Below are positions 5,503-5,620 of a DNA stretch of 5,620 nucleotides, piece after piece (the stretch's first letter is position 1; each line of letters begins with the position of its first letter). Location of the stretch: assembly GCA_029263275.1 (NCBI GenBank), contig JAJCXU010000383.1, forward strand, positions 1-5,620, read 5' to 3'. Both the position numbers and the translations under genes were made by a program. Origin of the DNA: Ilumatobacter sp. GTDB taxonomy: Bacteria; Actinomycetota; Acidimicrobiia; Acidimicrobiales; Ilumatobacteraceae. The notes beneath the pieces were generated by a model. It had not been told where the DNA came from, did no database searches, and was given only the letters and a program-made list of their open reading frames with translations.

Positions 5503-5620
5503 TTACTTCTTCAGCAGGTTGAGCTGATACCGGCCGCATCGGCAGCGCAAAGACGCTTCCGGACGACCGTCCACGTAGATCCATCCCCCGCATTCAGAGT
5601 TGCTGCATTCAAAGAGTGCG
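5503..5620 (-). CDS. C-terminal end of a zinc-ribbon-like protein, truncated by the window edge
   Basis: The last 39 residues of a minus-strand gene are visible, ending in TAA (5503-5505 on the plus strand). The reading begins ALFECSNSECGGWIYVDG and continues to a Cys-Arg-Cys followed by GRYQLNLLKK. The C-x4-C and C-x-C pairs, 18 residues apart, with glycines and aromatic residues between, look like a small zinc-binding ribbon at the protein's C-terminus. The rest of the gene and its start lie to the right of the window. It converges on the coiled-coil gene with a 34-bp gap that has only a weak five-base hairpin (CAGTC 5476-5480, GACTG 5493-5497). Zinc ribbons are common in island-encoded nucleic-acid-binding proteins, but no function can be assigned from this fragment. 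Confidence 0.65.
   Translation of the reverse strand, partial: ALFECSNSECGGWIYVDGRPEASLRCRCGRYQLNLLKK

Larger units (their letters stand above)
2491..5620. mobile_element. end of a tRNA-Pro-integrated genomic island, continuing past the window
   Basis: The orphan tRNA 3' fragment marks one attachment site. The tRNA lies on the minus strand, so its missing 5' half, with a replacement 3' end supplied by the element, should sit to the right beyond 5620, and the island should lie between. Support inside the window is a drop in G+C to the right of the junction, about 340 bp of non-coding DNA beside the att site, and accessory-type genes (Schlafen-like domain, small membrane proteins, zinc-ribbon protein). 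No integrase, excisionase, replication or conjugation gene is visible, so the class of element (integrative plasmid, prophage, satellite or decayed island) is open. The far end lies outside the window. Confidence 0.65.

Overview
The window looks like high-GC actinobacterial DNA. The evidence is strong G/C preference at codon third positions, a likely leaderless gene behind a TANNAT-type -10 box, and a tRNA-Pro with a CGGGGTG/CACCCCG acceptor stem and encoded CCA. I cannot name the genus. Two compositional zones meet near position 2490-2540. Hand counts of one sample line each gave 43/60 G+C at 781-840 and 33/60 at 3181-3240.

Left zone (1-2490), probably host backbone. A possible divergent gene leaves the window at the left edge on the minus strand. 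It is followed by a complete MscS-family mechanosensitive channel gene (262-1503), a 282-bp spacer, and a gene for a small single-pass membrane-anchored protein with four cysteines in its exported part (1786-2448). That gene has a recognisable promoter that places its ATG at or near the transcript 5' end.

Junction (2491-2535). On the minus strand lies exactly the 3' part of a tRNA-Pro(UGG): nucleotides 32-76, from the first base of the anticodon loop to CCA. The 5' half is absent from the window. This is the usual signature of a tyrosine-recombinase attachment site. An element has integrated in the anticodon loop, and the orphan 3' fragment marks one end. The tRNA is on the minus strand, so the element should extend rightward beyond 5620 and the intact tRNA-Pro should lie at its far end. 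No integrase gene is visible here.

Right zone (2536-5620), inferred integrated island. About 340 bp of non-coding DNA carries a tandem 11-bp repeat, also found in the left zone, and an inverted repeat. It is followed by three co-directional genes: (a) a 511-aa protein with a C-terminal AlbA_2/Schlafen-type domain and about 300 unrecognised N-terminal residues; (b) a four-helix membrane protein whose ATG overlaps the stop of (a); (c) a protein with one N-terminal membrane helix and a long cytoplasmic coiled coil, 45 bp downstream with a strong Shine-Dalgarno site. A convergent gene, truncated by the window edge, ends in a small cysteine-rich zinc-ribbon-like tail (complement of 5503-5620).

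The most interesting unit is this Schlafen-like / 4-TM / TM-coiled-coil module at the end of a tRNA island. It has the layout of an accessory, possibly anti-phage, system. That function is inferred from domain type and location only. I do not recognise the set as a named system.
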